DNA of 64,000 nucleotides from Leptospira montravelensis (GCF_004770045.1 NZ_RQFO01000017.1:434001-498000), one strand, 5' to 3'. Positions 26,939 through 36,229 are shown, numbered from the stretch's first letter. Notes: generated by a model from the letters alone, not told the origin. Translations and numbers: made by a program.

Positions 26939-29500
26939 TTAGCCGAAACTTTCCTTTATTTTCAAATATTGGGGATTTTCAGGAGCAATGGATCCAAGTC
27001 GGGAGAGGATTTTTTTGGCGCGATCTTCATTTTTCTGAAGTCTGTAACATTCGATCAAATTAATAAGATTTCTAATGTGTTTTGGGTCTCTTGCCCTAAG
27101 TCTTTCCCCAATTTCAATCGCCTTACTTAGATTTTTTGACTTTCTGTACGCATAACTCAATTGTAACAATATTTCATTGTCAGTGACAAAATATGGAAAG
27201 ATAGATTCCAAAGAAGCAACGGCCGAATCAAAACGTTTTAATAAAAGCGAAATTCTTGACTTTTCTCTTAACAAATTGATTCGAATATCATCTTCTAAAT
27301 TTTCGTTCGCTAACATTCGTTCAATGATTTGATAGGTTTCTTCGGTATTTCCCGAATCTAATACAGACTGTAGTTCAGTATATAAAAAATGATCTGAACT
27401 CAAAGAATTTAGTGAATTTGTCCTCATTCGTTTGGTAGAACCCATCCACTCTAACCTAAGAAGAGTTAAATCATCAGAAAAACTCCCAATGGATTGAAGA
27501 TTTTGGACAATCTGTTCCAATTCCCCATTCGAATCATTCACTACTTGCAAAAACTTAGTTTCGTCTTCGTTCATCACACGGGAACCGTCGGATCCCGTTT
27601 CTAAAATTAAATCGTCGCGTCCATCCGAACCAATAAAAAGCACATCTCCTTGTTCCAAAACGAAAACTCGAATACGCACTTGTCCTGCCATTCCTTTGGT
27701 TCCGATTTTTCGAAGTTCTAACTCATCTTCGATAAAAGAAGCAACTCCATCTCTGTACAATACTGTCCAAGGATGTTCTGCATTGAGATAATACAATACC
27801 CCTGTATCTTCTTCCACTAAACCCAGAACAACAGATACAAGCATTGACCCATCAAAAGATTCAAATATAGTTTGGAGTTCGTAAAAACATTCTTTGATCC
27901 ATCGTTCCGGAGATTTGGACTGGCTTTCCAATAAAAGTTGTGTACGTTTGATAAAAGATAAAAATACAACACCTAACACAAGTGCGCCGCCAGCACCTTG
28001 GATGGACTTACCCATTGCGTCTCCATTAATAAAAACGAAATATTTTTTACCGTTAAGAACTATATCATCACAAATAATCAGGTCTCCACCGATCTCTTTG
28101 GTTTTTCCTTTAAATTCGAATTCTTTTTTTTGTTTGGTATAGGATTGGATTCCAATCATTTCTGAATGAGATTTTTTGGAATCGTTCAGTGGATCCAAAA
28201 GCAGTGAGGTTAAAAAATAATCTCCATCTTGTTGGACTTTTAATTCCTGAACACGAGTGAGAGTTTCTTGTAATTCATTTGTTCTTTCCACAACCTTTCT
28301 TTCTAGGTTGGCGTTAAGTTCTTCGACTTGTTTATGGACACGCAAAAACCGATTGGCCAAAACAACAGCAATCCCTAAAACAAAAAATAAAAATCCAAAC
28401 CTAGATAAATTTAAATTTTGGATTGGAATCAATCCAGAAGCACCCAAAATATCCCAAATGGCGGTAAACATCAAAAACAATATGCCAACTAATAATCTTT
28501 TGGCGTCTTTATTGTTTTTCATCACGGCTCTCACAGTGATATAAAACAATACCACACTGAATGCTAACACCGAACCCTGCCAAACTCTCAAAAACACAAT
28601 TGAACTGGCACGATTAACAAAAAACTGAACGATAGCTAGCGTTAAACTAAATACAAAATATCCTTTTGTGATGATACTGATTCGTTTGCGAAAAAAAGTA
28701 TCAACGAATAACAAAAGCCATGTGGGTGTCAAAAAAACGATAAAATATTCTAATTTTGTAGTGGTAAATGAATCCACATCCCATCGATAGATGGCTTGGG
28801 ATCTAAAATAAAGGTAAGCCGACAAAAACACGGCAAACAAAGCAAAGTAAAAATTGTATGTTTCATTACGGCGTTTCCAATAAAACAAACCATGATAAAT
28901 TCCAACAAAAAAGTATAAAAAAAGTAACATAAAAGTTGCATATTCTTCTTCAACTTTTTTTAATTCCGTATAACGATCAATAGATGAATTAAAATCATTA
29001 AAAACATTGCAATAATTTAATTCTTCACCTGCTTCTGAGGCCAAAAGAACTCGGATTTCATTTTTCCCAATCTGTAACAAATTTCGAGAAAGTTTGATAA
29101 GAATATTTCTTTTGAATCCGTTTCGGACAATATGTCCATTATCTAATGCACCTCCCTTGTCGACTAACTCTCCATTTACATACACTTTGTACACATTTGA
29201 AATACAAGGTATATGAAAGGAAAACATATCTGCTTCTGTTTCTTTAAAATCAATTTCAGACAACAAAAATGGTTTTACCATTGTGATTTGTTGTAACTCT
29301 CCATCAGGAAATACCAATTGTGATTTGATAGAAACGAGTGGTAACGTTTCCAAAGGGATCCACCCAGAACCCATCGGAAGTTCATACTCAGACCAACCCT
29401 TTTTGACATTCCAGTTCTTTGTCAAATCCACAGGCAAAGCAAAGAGAGAAATAGGAAATACAAGAAAAAGAAAGCAGTATAATCTTAAAGGAAATTTCAT
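26939..29500 (-). CDS. 7TMR-DISM receptor fused to SpoIIE phosphatase and TPRs
   Basis: An 853-residue signalling protein. Order: signal peptide (1-22); periplasmic 7TMR-DISM extracellular domain (about 30-170); seven membrane helices (about 185-385, with FFVGIYHGLFYWKRRNETYN); coiled coil (about 395-430); PP2C-type SpoIIE phosphatase (about 450-680) with GGDLIICDDIV, GDAMGKSIQGAGGALVLG and IGSDGRDDLI metal-binding Asp residues; C-terminal TPRs (about 710-853, SLESIFPYFVTDNEILLQLS, SKAIEIGERLRARDP). It probably dephosphorylates an anti-anti-sigma protein in response to an external ligand. It overlaps the Ppx/GppA gene by four bases. Confidence 0.9.
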   Translation of the reverse strand: MKFPLRLYCFLFLVFPISLFALPVDLTKNWNVKKGWSEYELPMGSGWIPLETLPLVSIKSQLVFPDGELQQITMVKPFLLSEIDFKETEADMFSFHIPCISNVYKVYVNGELVDKGGALDNGHIVRNGFKRNILIKLSRNLLQIGKNEIRVLLASEAGEELNYCNVFNDFNSSIDRYTELKKVEEEYATFMLLFLYFFVGIYHGLFYWKRRNETYNFYFALFAVFLSAYLYFRSQAIYRWDVDSFTTTKLEYFIVFLTPTWLLLFVDTFFRKRISIITKGYFVFSLTLAIVQFFVNRASSIVFLRVWQGSVLAFSVVLFYITVRAVMKNNKDAKRLLVGILFLMFTAIWDILGASGLIPIQNLNLSRFGFLFFVLGIAVVLANRFLRVHKQVEELNANLERKVVERTNELQETLTRVQELKVQQDGDYFLTSLLLDPLNDSKKSHSEMIGIQSYTKQKKEFEFKGKTKEIGGDLIICDDIVLNGKKYFVFINGDAMGKSIQGAGGALVLGVVFLSFIKRTQLLLESQSKSPERWIKECFYELQTIFESFDGSMLVSVVLGLVEEDTGVLYYLNAEHPWTVLYRDGVASFIEDELELRKIGTKGMAGQVRIRVFVLEQGDVLFIGSDGRDDLILETGSDGSRVMNEDETKFLQVVNDSNGELEQIVQNLQSIGSFSDDLTLLRLEWMGSTKRMRTNSLNSLSSDHFLYTELQSVLDSGNTEETYQIIERMLANENLEDDIRINLLREKSRISLLLKRFDSAVASLESIFPYFVTDNEILLQLSYAYRKSKNLSKAIEIGERLRARDPKHIRNLINLIECYRLQKNEDRAKKILSRLGSIAPENPQYLKIKESFG

Positions 29501-31098
29501 ATAGTAAAGGTTTGAAACTCTAAGGATACACCATAGGTTTCTTCAAAAAGATCTTTTTTTTCTGCCACAGACCAAATTTCTAAATTGGGATCGGTTCCTT
29601 TGTGGTGATACAACCGACAAATAACTTTTCCTTTTTCATAGATAGCATCCAATCTTTCAATGATGGATTTTTCTGAACGATCAAGCCCGTCGCCAATGCG
29701 AAGAAAGGCTGCCAGTTTTTTGACAAGGAGTTGGTCATCGGGCCTTAGTGCTTTGAACTCTTCATGTTTACCTTTCGGTCCACCCTTTCTATGATAACGA
29801 GCTATGAGCGCGATGATTTCAATTTCTGAATTGGAAAAACCCACCATTGCCTCTGAGTTTTTGATGATATAATAACTATGTTTGTGATAATTATGATGAG
29901 AAATACATAGTCCCACTTGGTGCAAATAACAAGCTGTTTCTAAATAATCTCTTTCTAAATTACCTAGACCATGCAAATCTTTCAGATCATCAAACATCTG
30001 CAAGGTGGTTTTTACAACGGACGCCGCATGTTTTTTTCCAGCGGGATAAAGATTGGCAACGGTTTTGATGGCTTTTTCACGAATATTGTCTAGAGGCGGT
30101 AAAGAAGAATCCTTCTGACGAAACCATGATTCGATTGTATCATAAACAATTCCTTCTCTAAGGGCAAACTCACTCACAGTAAACGAAGGAGCTTTGATCC
30201 TTTGTAATACTTCATCCAAAACCAAAATCCCACCCACGATGATATCTCCTCGTTTGGCATCAAGGCCTGGAATTTTAAGTCGTTTTTTCAAACTATCCGC
30301 ATCTAAAATCTGTTTTCTTACATCCTTAAACTGATCGACCGGAATTTCTGTTCCGTTCAATCTGTCCCTTTTTTCCATCTTTTTTTCCAGAACTATGGAG
30401 GTCACAGAGGAGATGGTTCCTGAACTTCCCACCACCATAAAGGGTTTCCAAGTTTCGATTTGCGGTAAAAAGGCAGATAACACCGATTCAATGTGAATCC
30501 TACATTTTTGAATATCATTGGCACTCAGTGGATCTTTTTTTAAATACTTTTCCGTTAAACGGATGGCACCTAGTTTTAAACTAGTGGAAAAAAGAATCTC
30601 ACCTTTTTCTCCCACAAGAAGCTCTGTGCTCCCTCCGCCAATGTCGATGAGTAGGATTCGTTTGTCATAAACCGGTAGGCCTTGCAATATCCCTAAATAA
30701 ATAAGGCGCGCCTCTTCATTTCCTGAGACCACTTGGATTTGAATGCCCGTTTCCTTTTCAGCTCGGTCAAGAAATACCTGGCGGTTTCCTGCTTCGCGAA
30801 GGGCACTAGTGGCCACTGCTCGAATTTCTGCGTTGTAACTGTCGGCAAGGGTTTTGAATCGTTTTAAACATGCAAGTCCCCGGTCCATCGCCTCGTCTGT
30901 TATGACCGCATAATCACTGCTACCGCTTCCAAGTCTCACCGATTCTTTTTCTTTGGTTAGGTATTCAAGTGTACCATCCGGTCTTAGTTTCACTACAACG
31001 ATATGGAAGGAATTGGTGCCCAAATCAATGGCAGCAAGGATCTTTTCCGTGCGAAATGCCTGGTTTGGTTTTCGTAAGATTTGTGAGAAAGGAAGCAT
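29497..31098 (-). CDS. Ppx/GppA phosphatase with HD-type C-terminal domain
   Basis: About 533 residues. The ASKHA ATPase-fold domain (residues 15-305) has AAIDLGTNSFHIVVV, VATSALREAGN, VSGNEEARLIYLG and LLIDIGGGSTELLVG. The C-terminal HD-like helical domain (about 315-500) has ETACYLHQVGLCISHHNYHKHS. These enzymes hydrolyse polyphosphate and/or pppGpp. An upstream in-frame TTG (31143) would add 15 residues; I take the ATG at 31098. Its stop overlaps the start of the SpoIIE gene downstream, suggesting coupled expression. Confidence 0.9.
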   Translation of the reverse strand: MLPFSQILRKPNQAFRTEKILAAIDLGTNSFHIVVVKLRPDGTLEYLTKEKESVRLGSGSSDYAVITDEAMDRGLACLKRFKTLADSYNAEIRAVATSALREAGNRQVFLDRAEKETGIQIQVVSGNEEARLIYLGILQGLPVYDKRILLIDIGGGSTELLVGEKGEILFSTSLKLGAIRLTEKYLKKDPLSANDIQKCRIHIESVLSAFLPQIETWKPFMVVGSSGTISSVTSIVLEKKMEKRDRLNGTEIPVDQFKDVRKQILDADSLKKRLKIPGLDAKRGDIIVGGILVLDEVLQRIKAPSFTVSEFALREGIVYDTIESWFRQKDSSLPPLDNIREKAIKTVANLYPAGKKHAASVVKTTLQMFDDLKDLHGLGNLERDYLETACYLHQVGLCISHHNYHKHSYYIIKNSEAMVGFSNSEIEIIALIARYHRKGGPKGKHEEFKALRPDDQLLVKKLAAFLRIGDGLDRSEKSIIERLDAIYEKGKVICRLYHHKGTDPNLEIWSVAEKKDLFEETYGVSLEFQTFTI

Positions 31099-31242
31099 TT
31101 TGTATCTTACTAGCCTATCGAAATTTTTTACGGTTGAAAGCAAAAACCAGCCGAAAATTATGGGGAACGGGTAGAATTCTATTGTTTTGGTGTGAACCCA
31201 CCGTAAATTCCCCCTTTCGTACTTCTTTCACCAGGATCTGAT

Positions 31243-32265
31243 ATGATATTTGATAACCTTTATGGACTTTTCTCGAACGATATGGGAATCGATTTGGGAA
31301 CCGCGAACACCCTCGTGCATGTGAAAGGACAAGGGATTGTCTTATCAGAACCGTCGGTTGTGGCTGTCCAAGCCTCTACTGGTCGAGTCCTCGCTGTGGG
31401 ACAAGAAGCAAAACGAATGCTAGGAAGAACTCCTGGTGACATCGTTGCCATCCGCCCTATGAAAGACGGGGTGATCGCCGACTTCGAAACTGTGGAAAAG
31501 ATGATTCGTTACTTCATCGCTAAAGTCCACAACCGCACTACATTTGTAAAACCGCGCATCGTCATCGGAGTTCCTTCAGGGATTACCGAAGTAGAAAGAC
31601 GTGCCGTTCGTGAGTCCGCAGAACAAGCCGGAGCCCGAGAAATTTTCCTCATTGAAGAAGCACTCGCTGCTGCCATCGGTGCCAACATCCCCATCCATGA
31701 ACCAGCAGGGAACATGATTGTGGATATCGGCGGGGGAACCACAGAAATCGCTGTGATCTCTCTTGGTGGTATGGTAATCGCCGAATCCATCCGCACGGGT
31801 GGTGATGAATTTGATGAAGCCATTGTGAAATACCTTCGTAACCAATACAACCTAGTCGTTGGTGAAAGAACGGCAGAGGATATCAAACTTACCATCGGAA
31901 ATGCATTCGCAGACAAACGTGTGGACACGATGGAAGTGAAAGGCCGTGATGCCATCTCTGGTCTCCCACGTACTCTCGAACTTGATTCTAACGAAATCCG
32001 TAAAGCCCTGAAAGAACCTACAGACGAAATCCTAGACGGAATTAAATCCGTATTGGAAAGAACTCCTCCGGAACTTGCGGCCGACATCGTAGAACGAGGA
32101 ATCGTTCTCACAGGTGGTGGTTGCCTTCTCCGTGGTCTTGAACACTACCTCACAAAAGAAACAGGAGTTCCTGTATTCCGTGCTGAAAACCCACTGACTT
32201 GTGTGGTTCTGGGAACAGGACGTTACTTGGATGAGTTGAAATACATCAAACCAGGAATCCGATAA
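31243..32265 (+). CDS. mreB: Rod-shape protein MreB
   Basis: A 340-residue bacterial actin. The nucleotide-binding motifs are all present: [20 protein letters not shown] (phosphate 1), [17 protein letters not shown] (phosphate 2), [14 protein letters not shown] (adenosine), and [19 protein letters not shown]. It forms membrane-bound filaments that direct cell-wall elongation. The start is preceded by AGGATCTGAT, a weak ribosome site. mreC and mreD are not downstream; a terminator follows at once. Confidence 0.96.
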   Translation: MIFDNLYGLFSNDMGIDLGTANTLVHVKGQGIVLSEPSVVAVQASTGRVLAVGQEAKRMLGRTPGDIVAIRPMKDGVIADFETVEKMIRYFIAKVHNRTTFVKPRIVIGVPSGITEVERRAVRESAEQAGAREIFLIEEALAAAIGANIPIHEPAGNMIVDIGGGTTEIAVISLGGMVIAESIRTGGDEFDEAIVKYLRNQYNLVVGERTAEDIKLTIGNAFADKRVDTMEVKGRDAISGLPRTLELDSNEIRKALKEPTDEILDGIKSVLERTPPELAADIVERGIVLTGGGCLLRGLEHYLTKETGVPVFRAENPLTCVVLGTGRYLDELKYIKPGIR

Positions 32266-32292
32266 ACTTCGGTTACATGGTTTGGTGAAAAA

Positions 32293-32317
32293 GGGGAACG
32301 AAAGTTCCCTTTTTTTT
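32293..32317 (+). terminator. Intrinsic terminator of mreB
   Basis: GGGAAC pairs with GTTCCC around a GAAA loop and is followed by eight T residues. It lies 28 bases after the mreB stop. Confidence 0.92.
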
Positions 32318-32505
32318 GCCTGGAGCTAATGGCGTATGACGGATAGGATGATGTAGGGCGAATATACGAAATACGATTAGTAGCCAAAATAGAGTGCGCT
32401 ATACGCAATTCAAATAGCTGCATTATTTCACATGCGAAACGAAATGCGTGTAGCTGCAAAGAGATTGTGGATATACGAATCACATATATAAGTTTTAAGT
32501 TTTTT

Positions 32506-32577
32506 GGGGCGCACATTTCCGGCTCTCCGCTGCAATCTTTGCATTCGCAAAGGATTTCCGCTTCGATCCGGGGCGCG
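32506..32577 (-). repeat. Dispersed stem-loop repeat, copy C
   Basis: GGGGCGCACATTTCCGGCTC, CTCCGCTGCAATCTTTGC, a four-base loop, GCAAAGGATTTCCGC and CGATCCGGGGCGC. The reverse complement gives the same plan as copies A and F (GCGCC, AGCGGAAATCCTTT, hairpin, AAAGATTG, AGCGGAG, GCC-GG). Nearly identical to copies D and E. Confidence 0.85.
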
Positions 32578-32636
32578 GTAATCTAAATTCAAGACCAGAA
32601 TCCTTTCTTTTTACCTAACTTGGGAGAGTCATCGCC

Positions 32637-32676
32637 TTTCGATACGGCCTTCGGCCTACCCAAGGCTCCGCCTTTT
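32637..32676. repeat. 40-base repeat, copy 1
   Basis: Starts TTTCGATACGGCCTTCGGCC and ends GGCTCCGCCTTTT. It matches 36797-36836 at 35 of 40 positions. Each copy lies near a copy of the stem-loop repeat, but in different order. Confidence 0.75.
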
Positions 32677-32689
32677 TTCTTCGGTTTCC

Positions 32690-32926
32690 TTGAATCATAG
32701 ACACCTCTTTTTTGATTCACTTACAAAACTAACCTATATTCCTACAGTTTCAGAATCCATTATCTTCTGCTTGATCGAAGTGGAAAAACTTTATGGTCGG
32801 GGCCTCTCTATCATCGATATCAATCTCTATGCTTCCGCCAAGGCGGAAGGAGTCAAAATCTGGACGAAAGATAAAAATCTCTCCAAGCTTTGCGAAAAGT
32901 CACATTTGTTATATACAGGAAACTAA
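32690..32926 (+). pseudogene. PIN-domain toxin (VapC-like), N-terminally truncated remnant
   Basis: A 78-codon frame opening at TTG. Its sequence matches the C-terminal half of VapC-type PIN ribonucleases: TYIPTVSESIIFCLIEVEKL, then GLSIIDINLYASAKAEGVKI with the central conserved Asp, and WTKDKNLSKLCEK with the third acidic residue. The first half of a PIN domain (the MxxVDTSxWI strand with the first catalytic Asp) is absent, and no antitoxin gene precedes it. It is therefore unlikely to be active. Confidence 0.7.
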
Positions 32927-32973
32927 AAAGACGGTAGAGAAGGATTCATCTTCCAATAGCCTTTGAAAGGAAG

Positions 32974-33075
32974 TTAGGGACTGGAACGACGCTTGCGTAA
33001 GCAATATGCGATGAGTCCAAGGATTCCTGTTGCAAACACAGTCGAAATGGTTCCAGTAATGATATCCTTAAGCAT
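32974..33075 (-). CDS. Candidate 33-residue membrane micro-protein
   Basis: A 33-codon ORF, MLKDIITGTISTVFATGILG followed by LIAYCLRKRRSSP. One hydrophobic helix (about residues 4-25) is followed by a positively charged tail (RKRR), the layout of type I toxin peptides and other small membrane proteins. The ribosome site is weak (GGGA six bases upstream of ATG). It lies between two gene remnants in accessory DNA. Coding status is uncertain; the composition is more protein-like than random. Confidence 0.4.
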   Translation of the reverse strand: MLKDIITGTISTVFATGILGLIAYCLRKRRSSP

Positions 33076-33120
33076 AGTTATTCCCGGCTCCCGAAACTAT
33101 ATATTGCTAAAATGCAATGT

Positions 33121-33336
33121 TAATTCCAGCTTATGGTAACTGGTTTGATATTCCCCGTTTCATGGTACCAATGAAAAAAAAACTTCGGAATTAGGATTTA
33201 AAGTCCAATCATTGCCGTCGATATCAATTTCTCCACCGTTATTAGTCTGAAGTCTTTTCCGTAAAGGTTCGGGCAGAGCTCGACCCAGTTCATGTTCAGC
33301 TACTGATAGATGTTTCAAATCCAGAGGGAATGCCAT
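33121..33336 (-). pseudogene. SMI1/KNR4-like immunity protein remnant
   Basis: A 71-codon ORF. Residues 1-48 fit the start of an SMI1/KNR4 domain: LKHLSVAEHELGRALPEPLR then a NNGG motif and a short strand ending in WTLNP. SMI1/KNR4 proteins are commonly immunity partners of polymorphic toxins. After about residue 48 the resemblance ends, and a full domain would be 120-150 residues, so it is probably broken by deletion or frameshift near a run of eight T residues. No toxin gene is adjacent. Confidence 0.55.
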
Positions 33337-33430
33337 ATTACTTCCTAGAGGTTAGATAATGGCGCATAACTTTAATGTAAACGCTTACAATCCACCTTGA
33401 CAAAACCTTAAAATTCAATCTCCATAAACT

Positions 33431-33994
33431 ATGGATAAAAAATATATCTTTTTGATCATTTTGTTTAGCATAAACTTGTTTTCACAACCAATTCCTGAAG
33501 TTAATAAAATTCAAGAGATACCAGAGTTTCAGTTTACAACCGATCACCTGAAAACCTGTCAAAATTTAATCAATCAATCGAAAAAAGGTGGTATCCCTGA
33601 TTCTGAATTTTGGAAAGAATTTAATTCAGATAAATGTCTTCCTAAAAATAAAATCATTCACATGAAAGATGTATGTTTTCTCGAATTGGTTGGTTCAAAA
33701 GATGAAGTCGCATTTTTTTTCGATCTAATATGCAGTGAAAATAACACAAAGAAGATTCAAAAAAAAATGACGTTGATTCCCATCATGACTGTAGCGGAAT
33801 CAGATCCAAGTGATCTGAGAGAATTCGAATATACTTTGGATGAAGAATATAAGAACTTTAGAACTAAGTATCAAATTGGAACCGAACTTTTGAAGTATAA
33901 AAAACATAGTAAATTTGATGCTGAAATATTACAATTCGACCGAGATGGTGATCTTATGTTTTATACAATTATCAACCTAAAACCCCGCAAGTAA
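33431..33994 (+). CDS. Secreted protein of unknown function
   Basis: A 187-residue protein with a signal peptide (MDKKYIFLIILFSINLFSQP). The mature part is polar with four cysteines (CQNLI, KCLPK, VCFLEL, LICSEN), possibly two disulfides. No recognised domain. A TTGACA at 33396-33401 upstream could be a -35 box, but no convincing -10 follows. It is flanked by accessory remnants on the left and the pentahaem gene on the right. Confidence 0.7.
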   Translation: MDKKYIFLIILFSINLFSQPIPEVNKIQEIPEFQFTTDHLKTCQNLINQSKKGGIPDSEFWKEFNSDKCLPKNKIIHMKDVCFLELVGSKDEVAFFFDLICSENNTKKIQKKMTLIPIMTVAESDPSDLREFEYTLDEEYKNFRTKYQIGTELLKYKKHSKFDAEILQFDRDGDLMFYTIINLKPRK

Positions 33995-34094
33995 ATTCAT
34001 CGATTTTCATATAGCTAAGAAAAATTGATAAGAGTCATGAAAAATGAATGAATATTCTTGAGACTTGTATCACTACCGATTGATCAAACATTCA

Positions 34095-35159
34095 ATGTCA
34101 TTTTCTTTTTTCCGTTTATGCAACCTCATACTTTTATTGATCATGTTGCCTTTTTTCATCGGGCATTGCAATCAGAACCAACCCGTTTTTCCTAATGGAC
34201 TTGAGCCTGTCGCCACAGGTTGGGAAACAAAAAATCCAAATCTTCTACTCAATTCCTCTTGTATTTCATGCCATAAGGATATAAAACCTCACGAAGATAG
34301 ACATTCCTATTCTTGGAAAAGTGATTTATTTCAAGAAGCTTTAAAAATTGAAAATCGTGAATGGTGTGTTCATTGCCATGCACCTCTATCAAAACAAAAA
34401 GAAATCTACTACCGAAAGATTAAAAATGAAAACAATATATCCCAATCCGATTTACATCTGTTAAATGAAGGTATTAACTGTGTATCTTGTCATGTTCGAA
34501 ATGGAAAAATACTGGGATACCAAAAACGAACGATTGGAAATCATGAAGTAGTTGAATCAAATATTGGAAAGCCAGAGTTTTGTGCAAACTGTCACCAATT
34601 CAACTTCCCTATATTTAAAGATGATAAAATTATATATTCCAATCATCCAATGCAAAATACTTACGAAGAATGGAAATCTTCTGGAATCGAAGATAGTTGT
34701 CAATCCTGTCATTATTCAAATCACAAACTCGTTGGTCCAAACAATCGGGAATGGTTTTCCGATCAATTTTATGATTTTGCTATTGATACCTCAGAAGAAG
34801 AATTATCCCTTACTTTTAAAATGACAACCAGAGGACACAACTTACCATCTGGTGACCTATTTAGATCATTAGTTCTGGAAATTAGTAAAGACTCAAAATT
34901 TCAATCGATTATCATATCGAAACGTTGGTCTAGAAAATATGAATTGATGGAAAAAAATTCGAAAGAATCATTCGGTAAAAAACTTTCGATTGATACTTCA
35001 TTACTTGCATCGAAAAAGAAAATTCAGCTTATTTTTGATAAGCCATTCATATCCCCCATTTTTGTACGACTTGCCTACTATTATCATGATCCTGTGTTGG
35101 CTGGGAAATCAAATGTGAACCCAAGTCCATTGGTTTTGTTCAAACAGAAAATTTATTGA
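34095..35159 (+). CDS. Pentahaem c-type cytochrome lipoprotein
   Basis: About 354 residues. The signal peptide ends in a lipobox (LPFFIGHC). Five CxxCH haem sites follow: CISCHKD, CVHCHAP, CVSCHVR, CANCHQF and CQSCHYS. Several extra His residues could serve as distal ligands. Residues 240-354 have no haem sites and are strand-rich. The layout resembles cytochrome c554-like multihaem proteins. The upstream TTG (34065) would place ten polar residues before the signal, so I prefer the ATG at 34095. No partner oxidoreductase gene is adjacent. Its end overlaps the convergent TPR gene by seven bases. Confidence 0.85.
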   Translation: MSFSFFRLCNLILLLIMLPFFIGHCNQNQPVFPNGLEPVATGWETKNPNLLLNSSCISCHKDIKPHEDRHSYSWKSDLFQEALKIENREWCVHCHAPLSKQKEIYYRKIKNENNISQSDLHLLNEGINCVSCHVRNGKILGYQKRTIGNHEVVESNIGKPEFCANCHQFNFPIFKDDKIIYSNHPMQNTYEEWKSSGIEDSCQSCHYSNHKLVGPNNREWFSDQFYDFAIDTSEEELSLTFKMTTRGHNLPSGDLFRSLVLEISKDSKFQSIIISKRWSRKYELMEKNSKESFGKKLSIDTSLLASKKKIQLIFDKPFISPIFVRLAYYYHDPVLAGKSNVNPSPLVLFKQKIY

Positions 35160-36229
35160 ACTCTGTAATCCTCTAAATCTTTAGGATAGAAATTTGGATC
35201 ACATTCTTTCGGCTCTTCTCCCGAAAACTTTTTATGAGAATAAGATCTGTAATCTTCCTCATTCTTCTCTGGTTTCACTTTTACTGCTTCAAACAAACTA
35301 TGATAAGATAGTTCACTTTTGTATGCTTTGGAATTTTTTTTACATTCGGCAAATTTTGGAGTTCCATAACATTCTGTCGGGGCTTCAGAATATTCATACT
35401 TATTCCTTTGCTCTTGACTCACCACGTAATCCAAATCACAATCTTCTTTTTTTTCTGTAACTACTTTGTTTCCTATAAACTCCCACTTACCTCTACTAAA
35501 ACTTTTGTACTTTTGATCACAGTAATATTCAGTTTTCACGACAAAGTAACCATTGGAACAAAGATAAAATTTATCCCCTGATCTAGGACCTTGGTAGGTT
35601 ATTTCACCAATCACATTTGACTTGGTGATGTAATGTACTTTGAAGAGTTCCTGAAGGCCCTGGTCCCAATTTGGAAGTTTCCGTAAATTTTCCAAATCAG
35701 GATCTTTGTTTATTTTTTGGATGGCAAAATATCCATTTTGAATGGCTAGTCGTAAGTTTGATTTAGACTCTTCTAACTGATTTAATCGACTATAGACGCA
35801 AGCTAAGTTGTAGTAAAGTAATGCAGTATTATCAGGATACATTTCCAATGCAATTTGGTAAGCCTTGACTGCATCGTTTAATCGATCCACATTGGTTAAA
35901 CTATTGGCATAATGATAATAGGTTTCAGAAGTTGGATAAACCAAAATTGCCTTTTTATATTCTTCAATGGCTTTTGTATCCTGTTTTTTCTGATAATAAT
36001 TGATACCAATTCTAGTAATAGCAGCAGCTTTTTTTTCTAATTTTTCCTTTGTCTTCCAGTTAATATCTTTGTTTTTCGAGCGACGAAACCCCTCTACCCA
36101 TTTTAATGTTAGCATCTTTTTTTCATCAATAGGTTCTTCCGTAAATAATACATTTACGAAGGGACCTAGCAAACAAACAAGAATCAAAATTAAGATAGTT
36201 TTTTTCTTGGTTAGTGATACCAGATTCAT
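35153..36229 (-). CDS. Exported TPR protein
   Basis: A 358-residue protein with an N-terminal signal or anchor (TILILILVCLLGPFVNVLF). TPR units lie around residues 65-175: INYYQKKQDTKAIEEYKKAI, LNDAVKAYQIALEMYPDNTA and LACVYSRLNQLEESKSNLR. The C-terminal 150 residues are strand-rich and Cys/Tyr-rich (DKFYLCSNGYFVVKTEYYCD) with no family I recognise. Probably periplasmic. Confidence 0.8.
   Translation of the reverse strand: MNLVSLTKKKTILILILVCLLGPFVNVLFTEEPIDEKKMLTLKWVEGFRRSKNKDINWKTKEKLEKKAAAITRIGINYYQKKQDTKAIEEYKKAILVYPTSETYYHYANSLTNVDRLNDAVKAYQIALEMYPDNTALLYYNLACVYSRLNQLEESKSNLRLAIQNGYFAIQKINKDPDLENLRKLPNWDQGLQELFKVHYITKSNVIGEITYQGPRSGDKFYLCSNGYFVVKTEYYCDQKYKSFSRGKWEFIGNKVVTEKKEDCDLDYVVSQEQRNKYEYSEAPTECYGTPKFAECKKNSKAYKSELSYHSLFEAVKVKPEKNEEDYRSYSHKKFSGEEPKECDPNFYPKDLEDYRVQ

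Larger units (their letters stand above)
32318..32689. other. Gene-free accessory DNA downstream of mreB
   Basis: No gene seen. It holds the motif TAATGGCGTATGAC (32327-32340), AT-rich sequence with two direct copies of TAGCTGCA, stem-loop repeat copy C (32506-32577) and a 40-base repeat starting TTTCGATACGGCC (32637-32676) that recurs at 36797. Confidence 0.6.

Noticed and set aside
32506..32577. Stem-loop copy C as an intrinsic terminator
   Set aside because: No T run follows on either strand, and mreB already has a strong terminator at 32293.
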